This document shows positions 43,927-52,940 of a DNA stretch of 64,000 nucleotides, piece after piece. Source of the stretch: Ruminococcus flavefaciens 007c (GTDB taxonomy: Bacteria > Bacillota > Clostridia > Oscillospirales > Ruminococcaceae); assembly GCF_000571935.1 (NCBI RefSeq), contig NZ_ATAX01000028.1:439001-503000 (forward strand). Direction: 5' to 3'. Made by a program: the position numbers and the translations under genes. The notes below the pieces were generated by a model that saw only the letters and a list, made by a program, of their open reading frames with translations, ran no database searches and was not told where the DNA came from. Position 1 is the stretch's first letter, and each line of letters opens with the position of its first letter.

Positions 43927-44580
43927 TTATACCTGCTTGTCCGTATCCTGAGACAGTTTTTTCATGAGCTGCGGGAGATCGCTGAATTTTTTCAGCTCCG
44001 GGACGGTCTGCTTTATCTTTCCGAAGCCGTAGGCTGCGTGTATAAAGCCGATGCCTGCCTTTACGGCGGAGTCGTGGTCTCCCTGTATATCGCCTACATA
44101 CCATGCCTTGTCAAGATTGTTCCTCTTTACTACCAGAGCGATGTTCTCGCCCTTTTCCATGAGGTTGTTGCCGTAACACTCTATATCGTCGAAGTATTTC
44201 CCGAAGCCGTAATGCTCAAGGAATGTCTCGATATATCCGCTCTGACAGTTACTGACGATGTAAAGATGATAGTCCTTTTTTAGGCGTATGAAGGTCTTTT
44301 CAAGGTCGGGATAGAGTACGCCTCCGTGTTTTGCAAGGTAGAGGTTCTCGTTCTTGCAGCAGAGATCAAGGACCTCCATGCGCTTTTCCGCAGGGATACT
44401 GCTGAAGAGTATATCCGCTATCCTGTCCATGGTAAGCCCCATGACGTTCATAATATCCTTCCGGGTTATATAAGGGAGTCCGCAGTCCAGCTCCCTTATC
44501 TTTTCTGTCCATGAAGCGGCTACGTTTTCCGAGGAGTCCCAGAGAGTACCGTCCATATCGAATATCAGGCCTTTTTTCAT
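43927..44580 (-). CDS. HAD-family hydrolase (phosphoglycolate phosphatase-like)
   Basis: 217 aa. Motif I IFDMDGTLWDSS, motif II IVSNCQSGY, motif III lysine near FGFGKYFDDI and motif IV WYVGDIQGDHDSAVKAG. A helical cap lies between I and II. The start overlaps the end of the upstream dehydrogenase gene (ATGA). Together they may make and dephosphorylate glycerol-1-phosphate or a similar product; inference. Confidence 0.9.
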   Translation of the reverse strand: MKKGLIFDMDGTLWDSSENVAASWTEKIRELDCGLPYITRKDIMNVMGLTMDRIADILFSSIPAEKRMEVLDLCCKNENLYLAKHGGVLYPDLEKTFIRLKKDYHLYIVSNCQSGYIETFLEHYGFGKYFDDIECYGNNLMEKGENIALVVKRNNLDKAWYVGDIQGDHDSAVKAGIGFIHAAYGFGKIKQTVPELKKFSDLPQLMKKLSQDTDKQV

Positions 44581-45641
44581 TTTCCTTCCACCATTCTGCT
44601 GTATATTTCATTGAGCTGTGCTCTGTCGTGCTTTATATCGTCGAGTATGGTCACTCTGCCTGCTCTGACGGTGCGCGCCTTCTTCCATATATCCGCGAAC
44701 ATATCCTCGGTAATGCCGTAGGACTGAGGGTTTATATCAAGGCCGTGGGCAGAGAAGAACTCTATCATGCTTGTCGGATCCTGCTTCTGGAAGATGCAGG
44801 CGCCTATACTTCCCAGTGCCACCGCAATACCGTGGGAGATCTTTACATCAGTGTAGTATTCCTCTATGGCATGGGCAAAAAGATGCTCGCTGCCGCTGCA
44901 CGGACGGGAGGAGCCTGCTATTTCCATAGCAAGGCCGCCCATGACCAGAGCCCTTGAAAGTATCCTTATGAATACGCGGCTCTTCATGTTCTTCTCGTCG
45001 CAGTGGTATACCGAATCATAGCTCATTCTGCTGAGGGCGTAGGCGAAGTCGTCTATCCTTGCGCTGCCCTTTGAAGCGGCAAGCTTCCAGTCGTAGAGGG
45101 CAGTGTGCTTGGCAATGGTGTCGCCGATACCCGAAAGAGTCTGAGTCTCGGGAGCGTTGATTATCATATTCGTGTCCACGATTATGGCTGTGGGGATATT
45201 ACATTCGATGGTCTTGCGCGTCTTTCCGTAGGTCTCGAGCACCGAGAAGGGCGACGCGAGGGAGTCGTTGCTGAGAGATGTGGGCATACAGATATATACC
45301 GCCTTGCTTATGTGAGCGGCATATTTTGCCGTATCAAGGACTCTGCCGCCGCCTATGCCGATGATGACCTTTATGTCCTCAACACAGACCTTCTTTGCAA
45401 TGGCAACGGCCTCGTCGAAGCTGGCGTCCTTCATTGCAAGTATCTCCGCATTGCCGAAATCATGGCTTATATCCGTTATCTTTTCCCTGTATATCCCTAT
45501 GAGGAACTCCTCCGAGATGACCAGAGTCTTCTGACCGATGATGTCGGGGATATACCTTTTGATTATCTCGTCTGAGTGGAAGAAAGCGTCCTCCTCCACT
45601 GCCAGACATATGGGAAGATCGAAACTTGTATGCTGATTCAT
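44577..45641 (-). CDS. sn-glycerol-1-phosphate dehydrogenase-like protein
   Basis: 354 aa from the ATG at 45641 (AAAGGAGTG upstream). Iron-ADH/dehydroquinate-synthase fold: IIGIGGGRVLDTAKYAA (nucleotide binding), CMPTSLSNDSLASPFSV, and metal-binding GIGDTIAKHTALYDW, SGSEHLFAHAIE and ISHGIAVALG. This pattern fits the AraM/EgsA G1P dehydrogenase family. Coupled to a HAD phosphatase. Confidence 0.85.
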   Translation of the reverse strand: MNQHTSFDLPICLAVEEDAFFHSDEIIKRYIPDIIGQKTLVISEEFLIGIYREKITDISHDFGNAEILAMKDASFDEAVAIAKKVCVEDIKVIIGIGGGRVLDTAKYAAHISKAVYICMPTSLSNDSLASPFSVLETYGKTRKTIECNIPTAIIVDTNMIINAPETQTLSGIGDTIAKHTALYDWKLAASKGSARIDDFAYALSRMSYDSVYHCDEKNMKSRVFIRILSRALVMGGLAMEIAGSSRPCSGSEHLFAHAIEEYYTDVKISHGIAVALGSIGACIFQKQDPTSMIEFFSAHGLDINPQSYGITEDMFADIWKKARTVRAGRVTILDDIKHDRAQLNEIYSRMVEGK

Positions 45642-45672
45642 AACATCACTCCTTTTCTGGTTGTATACGGAT

Positions 45673-45701
45673 ATTATACCATAATCCGAAGGTATTATCA
45701 A
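45673..45701 (-). promoter_or_regulatory. sigma-A promoter of the G1P dehydrogenase-HAD operon
   Basis: Minus strand TTGATA (45701-45696), 17-bp spacer, TATAAT (45678-45673). Confidence 0.8.
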
Positions 45702-45805
45702 TACAGAAAAGGGCGGGATCAGCCTTTTGTGTTGACAGAGAGGGCTGCTGTGTGCTAAAATTAAAAAAACGTATGAAAACTATTCCCGCAGATATGGAGG
45801 TGCCT

Positions 45806-46735
45806 ATGGGAAAGAACAACAGTATCGCTGAAAAGCCGAAGGGGAAAAGACGCGGCCTTCGTGCGGTTTTATGGCTGATCCTTATTGCGGCGCTGCTTGC
45901 TGCTGTTTATATCAGGACCAATCCCAGATGGAAGGCTGCCGAACTTTCTGTGGTCCAGGCAAACAGACATTTTCAGGTGGAGTCACTGGATCCTCATGGC
46001 ATGACTCTGGAAACGAGGATACTTCCCCCCGAGGGCTATACCCGTGCTGCGGCAGAGGAGGGAAGCTTCGGCGAATATCTCAGGAAATATCCGCTTCTTC
46101 CCGATGATATACAGCTCCCTGTGTATGACGGTAGCACCATTGATTTCACCGATGCCGCCGCTGTATTTGACATAAGCCTCGGAGATGAAGGCTATCAGCA
46201 GTGCGCAGACAGCGTCATAAGACTTTACAGCGATTATTTTTACGAGACAGGACAGACTGACAGGATATCATTCCTGTTCTCAAACGGAGATGAATGCAGT
46301 TATGAACGCTGGAAAAAGGGCAGGAGAATGCTGGTGCTGGCAGGTTTTTCATGTGAGATACCTGCGGCTCTTCCCGATGACAGCGAACAGCAGTACAGGA
46401 ATTACCTGAAGGAGGTAATGCGCTATGCAGGCACCCTTTCATTGCAGAAGGAATCGGAAGTGATACCCGCCGCCGAGCTCAGGACAGGGGATATTATCTG
46501 CAACGACACCCATGTTGTTATGATAGTCGATGAGGCGGTGAACGAGGACGGCGAGAAATGCTACCTTATCGGTCAGAGCTTTATCCCCTCGGTCTGTTTC
46601 CATATAATATCAAGGACAGAGGGTCAGAAGATCACTCCGTGGTATACGGCCGAGCAGCTTGAAAAGGATTCCTTCGTCATCGGCTCCTTCAGTTTTAAAA
46701 AGGAAAATATCCGACGCTGGAAGGACGGTTTTTAA
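45806..46735 (+). CDS. DUF4846-family membrane-anchored protein
   Basis: 309 aa from ATG 45806, with GGAGG five bases upstream; longer in-frame starts lack a site. One N-terminal membrane helix (about residues 19-37), then an extracellular domain with ILPPEGYTR, SFGEYLRKYPLLP and VYDG near its start, as in DUF4846, and RTGDIICNDTHVVMIVDEA near the end. Function unknown. TTGACA (45732-45737) and TAAAAT (45756-45761) form a plausible promoter (18-bp spacer). Confidence 0.78.
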   Translation: MGKNNSIAEKPKGKRRGLRAVLWLILIAALLAAVYIRTNPRWKAAELSVVQANRHFQVESLDPHGMTLETRILPPEGYTRAAAEEGSFGEYLRKYPLLPDDIQLPVYDGSTIDFTDAAAVFDISLGDEGYQQCADSVIRLYSDYFYETGQTDRISFLFSNGDECSYERWKKGRRMLVLAGFSCEIPAALPDDSEQQYRNYLKEVMRYAGTLSLQKESEVIPAAELRTGDIICNDTHVVMIVDEAVNEDGEKCYLIGQSFIPSVCFHIISRTEGQKITPWYTAEQLEKDSFVIGSFSFKKENIRRWKDGF

Positions 46736-46741
46736 AATATT

Positions 46742-46778
46742 ATCCCGAAAGGAGAACAGGTCTTCTTTCGGGATTTTT
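46742..46778 (+). terminator. Rho-independent terminator
   Basis: ATCCCGAAAG and CTTTCGGGAT stem, then TTTTT. Confidence 0.85.
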
Positions 46779-46785
46779 TGCTGTA

Positions 46786-47424
46786 TCAGCCACGGGGCTG
46801 CTTTGTTCTGCGGTAATCCAGTCTTGTCAGAGCCTTGCCGTTGGGAAGGGGATAAGACTCTCGTAATATAAGGGAATATCCTGCTTTGGTCAGGGCGGCT
46901 GTCAGCTCTTTTTCTTCCATCTGATGATGAACACTGTCAAGGCCGTCAAAGGCGTGGATATACGGCGAATCCGATACCCAGTTCTCATCGTCGGTATTTA
47001 TCTGTATCACGCAGGATACATACTCGGGAGAGGTGTGCAGAAGTACGTTTACAAAGGCGGCGCATCCTATGTACTCGATAAGCAGGTCTGCTATCACCAG
47101 CTGCGCCCGAGGAAGCTTTTCTGCCTCATTTATCAGGTCTGCACGCAGGCATCTGAGCACTCCCGAAAGTCCGCTGTATCGCTCCGAGACCGCGCGGAGA
47201 TAGTCCTCGTTGATGTCAACGCCGTAGACAGTGCGGTATTTGTCTGCTGAGACGTGTTCGAGGCCGTTGCCGCCTGCTATGCCGAGTATCATGGCGGTAT
47301 CGGCAGGATAAGCTTCGAGCTGTTTCTTTATTATCAGGTTCATGGTCTGAAGCTGCCTTACGGAGTCCAGACCCATATGTTTTTCATAGTCATCAAGACT
47401 TATCTCTTCCCATGGATTTTTCAT
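46786..47424 (-). CDS. Class I SAM-dependent methyltransferase
   Basis: 212 aa. Motif I is MILGIAGGNGLEH, motif post-I VYGVDINEDYL, and RCLRADLI follows. Small-molecule or protein substrate unknown. AAAGAATG-type upstream context, weak ribosome-binding site (GAGGTGAAAGA). Convergent with the DUF4846 gene. Confidence 0.82.
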   Translation of the reverse strand: MKNPWEEISLDDYEKHMGLDSVRQLQTMNLIIKKQLEAYPADTAMILGIAGGNGLEHVSADKYRTVYGVDINEDYLRAVSERYSGLSGVLRCLRADLINEAEKLPRAQLVIADLLIEYIGCAAFVNVLLHTSPEYVSCVIQINTDDENWVSDSPYIHAFDGLDSVHHQMEEKELTAALTKAGYSLILRESYPLPNGKALTRLDYRRTKQPRG

Positions 47425-47489
47425 TCTTTCACCTCTGTCGTTGGATTTCTTATGATTATACCATATTTCAGGCAGTTTTTCAATCCGTA

Positions 47490-47518
47490 TTGCATTATAT
47501 CCGAAATAGTGGTATAAT
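47490..47518 (+). promoter_or_regulatory. sigma-A promoter of the CorA-like gene
   Basis: TTGCAT (47490-47495), 17-bp spacer, TATAAT (47513-47518). Confidence 0.78.
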
Positions 47519-47548
47519 AAGCTATCTTGAATAACAGGAGCTTAAACC

Positions 47549-48466
47549 ATGTATTATTATATAAGAAAAACGCTTGAAAAAGCAGAAAAGCTTGACTTCA
47601 AAAGAAAAAAAGAAAAATACGTTGCAGTCCTCAATTCGGTGGAATGGCTGGAAAACAGGGACAAGTTCGATATGGGAATAGAAATGGACATAGACCTTTC
47701 AATTATCCATTCGACCAAGGCTGAGGTGAACTATGATTCGCTGACAGGAACGTTTTCTGTACCCGACAGAGAGAATATTTCGGCTCCTGCCACCGGTTTC
47801 GCCTTTGCTCTCGATGAAAAGGGCATTGTTTTCATTGACGACAGCGGCTTTGTGAACAAGACCATAAGCAATATCATAAGCACCAAGAAATGGGCAATGC
47901 CAAGTCTTGAACGCTTTATATTCGACTTTCTTGAGCAGATAGTGGCTCACGACCAGATGTTCCTCGAGCGTGTTGACAAGGAGCTGGATACCATAGAGTC
48001 CAATATACTTGACGGGGAGGAAAAAGATCCTTCCCAGCGTATCAGCCGTATCAGGAGTGATCTCCGTGACCTGCGTGTCCACTATGAGCAGCTTCTTGAC
48101 CTCAGTCAGGAACTTGAGGAGAACGAGAACAATTTTTTCAGCAAGGACAATACGAGATACTTCCACCTGTTCAGCCAGCGAGTTTCCAGACTCCACGATC
48201 TTACTACCTCCCTGCGCGATTTCTCCATACAGATACGCGACCTTTATCAGTCTCAGCTGGATATAAAGCAGAACCGCATAATGGCTCTGCTCACGGTGAT
48301 AACTTCCATATTCATGCCTCTGACTCTTATTGCGGGCTGGTACGGTATGAACTTTAAATATATGCCCGAACTGGAGTATAAATGGGCTTATCCGCTGGTC
48401 ATTGCCATAAGCGTGCTGATAGTTGTTTTCAGTCTTATCTTCTTCAAAAAGAAAAAATGGCTGTAA
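47549..48466 (+). CDS. CorA-family magnesium/divalent cation transporter
   Basis: 305 aa. Cytoplasmic domain with long helices (LERVDKELDTIESNIL), then two C-terminal membrane helices; the pore signature appears as IAGWYGMNFKYMPEL (GMN). Basic C-terminal tail FKKKKWL. Normal CorA topology. Confidence 0.93.
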   Translation: MYYYIRKTLEKAEKLDFKRKKEKYVAVLNSVEWLENRDKFDMGIEMDIDLSIIHSTKAEVNYDSLTGTFSVPDRENISAPATGFAFALDEKGIVFIDDSGFVNKTISNIISTKKWAMPSLERFIFDFLEQIVAHDQMFLERVDKELDTIESNILDGEEKDPSQRISRIRSDLRDLRVHYEQLLDLSQELEENENNFFSKDNTRYFHLFSQRVSRLHDLTTSLRDFSIQIRDLYQSQLDIKQNRIMALLTVITSIFMPLTLIAGWYGMNFKYMPELEYKWAYPLVIAISVLIVVFSLIFFKKKKWL

Positions 48467-48470
48467 TGTA

Positions 48471-48508
48471 AAACAGCTCCCGTAAGTTAATTTACGGGAG
48501 CTGTTTTT
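48471..48508 (+). terminator. Rho-independent terminator after the CorA-like gene
   Basis: AAACAGCTCCCGTAA and TTACGGGAGCTGTTT form a 15-bp stem, followed by TT. Confidence 0.9.
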
Positions 48509-48542
48509 CTGTTGTCAGCAGAGCTTTACGGGAGCTTTAGGC

Positions 48543-49454
48543 TCAGAATCCGCTGCCCTTTATTCTTGATACCATTACCTCGTATTCCCTGCGGTATCTC
48601 TTTAATAAAGCATAGTCGTGAGCTCCGCCCTTTTTCTCATAATAGGAGAAAGGGTGTCCCTCTTTTTTCATACGTGAGACAAAGCGTCTTGCAGGTATAT
48701 TCAGTATATCATGCGTTCCTGAAAACATGGTTATATGCGGGAAGCCCTTCAGCTCTGTCCTGATGACATTTGCTCTGGCGTCACCGCTGTCCAGTCCTCT
48801 GAGCCATAATTCGCTTATCTTATCTATGGGGAAGCGGCCTAAGATACTGTCATGCTCTTTTATGTACTCCGCTCTCCTGCGCTCCTTTTCGTTCATTCCG
48901 TCAGTCCTGAAGCCCGGCGAGATAAGTACTATCTCATTGGCAAGTGGGAGCCCGCTGTCCCTTGCCAGCATGGACAGGGACAATGCAAGAGTACCGCCTG
49001 CTGAATCGCCTATGACGGTAATATCCTCGGGACGGCTCGTCTTTATTAGCTTCCTGTACACCTCCATGAGCATTTTATGTGCTTCGATGGCATTGCTTTC
49101 GGGCACCATGGGATACTGTGGGAATATTATCTCACAGCCTGTATCTCTTGCAAGGCGCTGGCAGAGCTTCCAGTGCAGGGGCAGGGCTTCAAGGAAAAAG
49201 CCGCCTCCGTGGAGGAAAAGCACCTTTTTATTGCTCCTGTGTACCTTGTCGCGGGCTGTGAAGTAAACTCCGCCCTTTACCCTGTGCTTTTCTGTGTCCA
49301 TAGCCCTTCTTATCCTTTTTGGAGGAGCAGAGGTCCCGGGGAGCTTCTTTTTCAGTCTTGCAAGTTCTGCTGCGAATCGGGGATTATCGAGACTGCACAG
49401 TGCGGTGAAGTCCCTCATGTAAAACTGTATTATCTTCTTTACTATAAATTTCAT
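48543..49454 (-). CDS. Alpha/beta hydrolase (HSL-type esterase)
   Basis: 303 aa. Oxyanion-hole motif FLHGGGFFLEALP (HGGG), nucleophile elbow VIGDSAGGTLAL, and the catalytic His near GGAHDYALL with Asp in SGTHDIL. The first ~85 residues form a lid. Esterase/lipase of the hormone-sensitive lipase family; substrate unknown. Confidence 0.9.
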   Translation of the reverse strand: MKFIVKKIIQFYMRDFTALCSLDNPRFAAELARLKKKLPGTSAPPKRIRRAMDTEKHRVKGGVYFTARDKVHRSNKKVLFLHGGGFFLEALPLHWKLCQRLARDTGCEIIFPQYPMVPESNAIEAHKMLMEVYRKLIKTSRPEDITVIGDSAGGTLALSLSMLARDSGLPLANEIVLISPGFRTDGMNEKERRRAEYIKEHDSILGRFPIDKISELWLRGLDSGDARANVIRTELKGFPHITMFSGTHDILNIPARRFVSRMKKEGHPFSYYEKKGGAHDYALLKRYRREYEVMVSRIKGSGF

Positions 49455-49587
49455 GGATGTATTTCCTGTATCATGTAGTAGTTGCTACAGCATATAGCTG
49501 TATAAATTTATAATAATTATATATCATGGCGGGTGAATTGTCAATCCGAAGAATGATCCTGCAAAACATAAAATGTGATAAAACTCT

Positions 49588-49625
49588 GATGGGAGCAGCT
49601 TGTTTTCAAGCTGCTCCCATCTTTT
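49588..49625. terminator. Strong 15-bp hairpin
   Basis: GATGGGAGCAGCTTG, loop TTTT, CAAGCTGCTCCCATC, then TTTT on the plus strand. No plus-strand gene precedes it closely; it may end the minus-strand anti-sigma gene, where the tail is weaker. Confidence 0.6.
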
Positions 49626-49732
49626 CGGTGTATAATGCTGCTGCAATGTGTAAAGTCCGTTTTCATAATGGCAGACGGACAGGCATCGTGCCTATCAGAT
49701 GATTGAGCCGTAAGAAAAGCCTTTACCTCCCA

Positions 49733-50878
49733 TCAGTCTCCTAACTTTGTAAATCCGCCGTTTTCAATTTCGCTGATGATGTCCGAAGCTGATTTGAATT
49801 CTACGGCATCGTCATCGAACTTATAGTTTGTCATCTTATATGAATAGGACGTGTTTCCTTCGCTGTCGAAAACATCGTAAGAGATCGTAATACCTGTTGC
49901 AGCGTCGATTTCGGCGGTGTAGGTGTATTCACGGTAAACGCCTTCATAATTGTTGTTGCCTTTTTCAAAACCGCTTATCGATACTATCTTTCTGCCGCTT
50001 TCTGTTCTTTCTCCTGTTATTTCCCAGTTTTCGGGAGCGTTTACGTTTATCGCAATATTTCTGCCAGTCGGCATTCTGTTGATGATGACTTTATCCGTGA
50101 AAGGTTGAGTATAATAGTTTCTGAGCGGAGTTTCAAGGGATTTATAACCGCCGTTTACATAATCTGTTTCTGCACAGTATTCATCGCCGTTGATCGCCTG
50201 GCCATCCTTTACTGCAAAGAGCGACCTGCTTATAAGCTTATCGTTTACAAAACGCTCTTCTGTTCCGGCAGCTGTCATTCCCACCTCATCAAGATATATT
50301 TTACCTGTATGAGTCTCGGGCTCTGTATGGAATTCACGGCGTTCGTTTATGAGGATAGAATAATCTGCCGAGAACTGATCAAAATACTTCACGGAATTAT
50401 CATCCATAGCCTTTTCGATGAGGTCTTCCTTTGTAACGCTGATCTGCTGTGCGGTATTTTCAGCGGTAGTTGTCTCTGTTGAAGTATTACTTGTTGTTGT
50501 GTCTGCTGTTGTGCTGACTGTTGATGCAGTTCCGGTAGTCAGCCCGGCTGTTGTAGTCGGCTCGGTTGTTGTAGCCGGTTCAACCTGTCCGGGAGTCACC
50601 GGATCATTGTTGTTTTTTCTCATCATATATGCTCCGCCGCTTATTGAACCTATTAAGAGTACTGCTGCTGCAGCTATGCTTGCTATTCTTGTCATACTTA
50701 TTCTCCTCTCGTACTTTTCAACTCCGCTTACACTGTCTGTGTACTCGGATGTATCGATATTTGCTTTATGCTGTGCCTTTGCGAATATTTCATTTTTCTT
50801 TGATTCCTCCGCCATTAGCTTCTCGACAGAAGTTTTGTCCGCATTGCGGAGAGTTCTTATTATATCCTTATTATTCAT
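49733..50878 (-). CDS. Membrane-anchored anti-sigma-like protein (module 3)
   Basis: 381 aa. Cytoplasmic part with SVSGVEKYERRIS, one membrane helix (IASIAAAAVLLIGSISGGAY, about 67-86), a Thr/Ser-rich linker of ~60 residues and a globular extracellular domain. Follows an ECF sigma gene by 13 nt and shares its juxtamembrane sequence with the two other anti-sigma-like proteins here. Confidence 0.78.
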   Translation of the reverse strand: MNNKDIIRTLRNADKTSVEKLMAEESKKNEIFAKAQHKANIDTSEYTDSVSGVEKYERRISMTRIASIAAAAVLLIGSISGGAYMMRKNNNDPVTPGQVEPATTTEPTTTAGLTTGTASTVSTTADTTTSNTSTETTTAENTAQQISVTKEDLIEKAMDDNSVKYFDQFSADYSILINERREFHTEPETHTGKIYLDEVGMTAAGTEERFVNDKLISRSLFAVKDGQAINGDEYCAETDYVNGGYKSLETPLRNYYTQPFTDKVIINRMPTGRNIAINVNAPENWEITGERTESGRKIVSISGFEKGNNNYEGVYREYTYTAEIDAATGITISYDVFDSEGNTSYSYKMTNYKFDDDAVEFKSASDIISEIENGGFTKLGD

Positions 50879-50891
50879 ATTTTACTCTCCT

Positions 50892-51452
50892 TTACAGAGT
50901 GATACCGTCAGCTTCAAGGAGCTTTTTCAGCCGCTTCATTGCTCTTCCGCAGCGCATCCTTACTGCTGCCGCGTTAAGTCCTACCATTTCGGCTATTTCC
51001 TTTGAGCTTTTATCGTAGTAGTATTTCTGAATAATTATTATTGAATCGGGAGGCCCGAGCTCGGAGACCTTTTTCAGCAGCAGTTCGGATGTTTCGGATT
51101 TATCGGAATTTCCTTCGATATCCTCTTCATCTGCTATCTCTGCCATATTCTCATCGTCTGCGGATACGTTCCTGCCCGTTTTGGCTGACAGTGAGCGTCT
51201 CATGTTTATTGCGGCATTCCGCGCAACAGTGCCGATGTACGACTTCAATGAGCAGTCATCATCGGGGACAAGCTTCATCATCACCGATGCAAACACGTCT
51301 ATGACACATTCCTCCGCATCATCAGGACTGCCTGTTCCGTTTATTATCCTGTTCACTATAGAATATACATAGCTGTAATATTTATCAAAAAGTGCGCGTT
51401 GTCCCTGCGGCGGTGTTTCCCGCATCAGACTCAGTATCTCATTATCAGTCAT
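50892..51452 (-). CDS. ECF RNA polymerase sigma factor (module 3)
   Basis: 186 aa from ATG 51452 (AAAGGAGG upstream). Region 2: QRALFDKYYSYVYSIVNRI, DDAEECVIDVFASVMMK. Region 4: LGPPDSIIIIQKYYYDKSSKEIAEMV with HTH GLNAAAVRMRCGRAMKRLK. A close cousin of the factor at 22135-22713. The 305-bp gap upstream contains A/T-runs and no clear sigma-A promoter, so it may be autoregulated. Confidence 0.93.
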   Translation of the reverse strand: MTDNEILSLMRETPPQGQRALFDKYYSYVYSIVNRIINGTGSPDDAEECVIDVFASVMMKLVPDDDCSLKSYIGTVARNAAINMRRSLSAKTGRNVSADDENMAEIADEEDIEGNSDKSETSELLLKKVSELGPPDSIIIIQKYYYDKSSKEIAEMVGLNAAAVRMRCGRAMKRLKKLLEADGITL

Positions 51453-51661
51453 ACGCATCCTCCTTTGTTTTTGAGGTTCAGATCTGTCCTTCACTTATAT
51501 AAACACACTGTATTTTCAGGTTGTAACACTTTTTTGAAAATTTTTCATAGAATTTTTTTCAAGGGTTTTATTTTGGTCAGGGCAGGGTTCTGACAGTTCG
51601 TGTTTTATCATAACACATCTGCGCGCTGCGGTCAATATGCGATAGTAAAAATACAAATACA

Positions 51662-51690
51662 TTGTAATTTATCTATGAATGTGATATAAT
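51662..51690 (+). promoter_or_regulatory. sigma-A promoter of the HEPN-like gene
   Basis: TTGTAA (51662-51667), 17-bp spacer, TATAAT (51685-51690). Confidence 0.75.
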
Positions 51691-51757
51691 AAAAGTAATA
51701 AAGCAGTCATGGAAGCAGCCACAGTAACTGAATGAATCTGTAAAAGGGGGAAGAAAA

Positions 51758-52276
51758 ATGCGTGATCTGAATGTTGATTTTATGGACCTGTATAAACGCA
51801 CAGACCGTTTTATCAAAGATGCTTATTCTTCTTCCGAGGGCGTTTCGGAATACATACGTTCAATGGAATCCTGTTTTTACAGGGGAACCGCCAATATCAA
51901 AGGCTGGAAAAGTGATTACGATAACCTTAAACATATACGCTGGATAAGGAATCAGCTTGCTCATGAAGTAAGCTATGACAGTGATATATGCTCAGAGAGT
52001 GATTACGAGTGGCTCAAGGATTTCTATAACAGGTTGTTTTCTTCAACCGATCCTCTCGGAGGACTAAGAACATTTGAAAAAACAGTACCCTCTAATAAGC
52101 CCAAGCCTCCGACTATAAACATACCTCAACAATCACCAAGAGCAGTTTATCCGCCGCCGCAGACTATACAGCAGAGACCGAGCGTTAATCGGTCCTCCGG
52201 ATGCTTGAGCGCGTTTATAATGCTGCTTATATTATCAGTGTTTCTTTTTCTTCTTCTTTTTTTTATGCTTTTGTAA
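51758..52276 (+). CDS. Tail-anchored HEPN-like protein
   Basis: 172 aa. The N-terminal ~100 residues are helical, with LKHIRWIRNQLAHEV carrying an R-x4-H (RNQLAH) motif as in HEPN-domain RNases. A Pro/Gln linker follows, then a C-terminal leucine/phenylalanine-rich membrane helix to the last residue, so the protein would be tail-anchored in the membrane. GGGGGAAG precedes the ATG. Nuclease activity is inference from the motif only. Confidence 0.65.
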   Translation: MRDLNVDFMDLYKRTDRFIKDAYSSSEGVSEYIRSMESCFYRGTANIKGWKSDYDNLKHIRWIRNQLAHEVSYDSDICSESDYEWLKDFYNRLFSSTDPLGGLRTFEKTVPSNKPKPPTINIPQQSPRAVYPPPQTIQQRPSVNRSSGCLSAFIMLLILSVFLFLLLFFMLL

Positions 52277-52323
52277 AATAAAATCGGGAACAGCTTCACA
52301 GGCCGTTCCCGATATTTTTATTC

Positions 52324-52446
52324 TCAGCAGAGCTTTATAGGCTCTTTAGGTTCAAAGTTAGTCGCCATAGTCCATGTAACGGCAGTGCAGTTATGGGATA
52401 CAAGCTTGCTGAAACGCTCCGTAGCCGATGTACTCAATAAGCAGTG
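52324..52446 (-). pseudogene. Remnant of a protein C-terminus
   Basis: On the minus strand an open frame without a start reads STSATERFSKLVSHN then CTAVTWTMATNFEPKEPIKL and a stop. The fragment reads like an ordinary protein end, but no upstream part remains. Family not recognised. Confidence 0.4.
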
Positions 52447-52467
52447 TTAGTGGTAATATAGTTGGTT

Positions 52468-52926
52468 TTACTCATCTCCAAATTTATCATTATAAATATC
52501 GGTCCAATTGTCGCCAAATTCGTCTTCAGCTTCAGCCTCTAATCTGATATAAACATGAGCCAGAAAGTCAACAAAGTCTTCATATTCTTCTTTTTCATCG
52601 CCGATTGTGTAAAATACTCCTGTATTTTTTGAGAAATACAAATTGTCACTACCACACCCAATGCTTCCGATATAAACATCTTCTTTATCAGAAGAACTTA
52701 TTTCGGGGAAAAACAGTTCAATTTGTCCGTCCATGATACGTGCATATTTTGTCAGCATAAGCCAACTTTTATACATATCAGGAATTCTAATGTTATTTTC
52801 TTTTTCCCAATTCGATATCTCCTCAGATGAAGCAGGTGGATCGAATTCATAATCACATTTTAAAATTGAAGATATCTTGTTAATGTCCTCAAAATCATCA
52901 AGTACTCTTTGAATGATGTTTTCCAT
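52468..52926 (-). CDS. SMI1/KNR4 (SUKH) family protein
   Basis: 152 aa from ATG 52926 (AAAGGAGAA upstream). SUKH signature: PPASSEEISNWEKENNIRIP, DMYKSWLMLTKYA, IGSIGCGSDNLYF. SUKH proteins are often immunity proteins of contact toxins, but no toxin gene is next to it. Acidic. Lies 14 nt after a P-loop kinase-like gene. Confidence 0.85.
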   Translation of the reverse strand: MENIIQRVLDDFEDINKISSILKCDYEFDPPASSEEISNWEKENNIRIPDMYKSWLMLTKYARIMDGQIELFFPEISSSDKEDVYIGSIGCGSDNLYFSKNTGVFYTIGDEKEEYEDFVDFLAHVYIRLEAEAEDEFGDNWTDIYNDKFGDE

Positions 52927-52940
52927 AATATATTTCTCCT

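Noticed and set aside
48512..48545. 33-bp similarity to 52325-52357 as a repeat element
   Set aside because: Identity is partial and limited to a short coding-like end; not enough to call a repeat.
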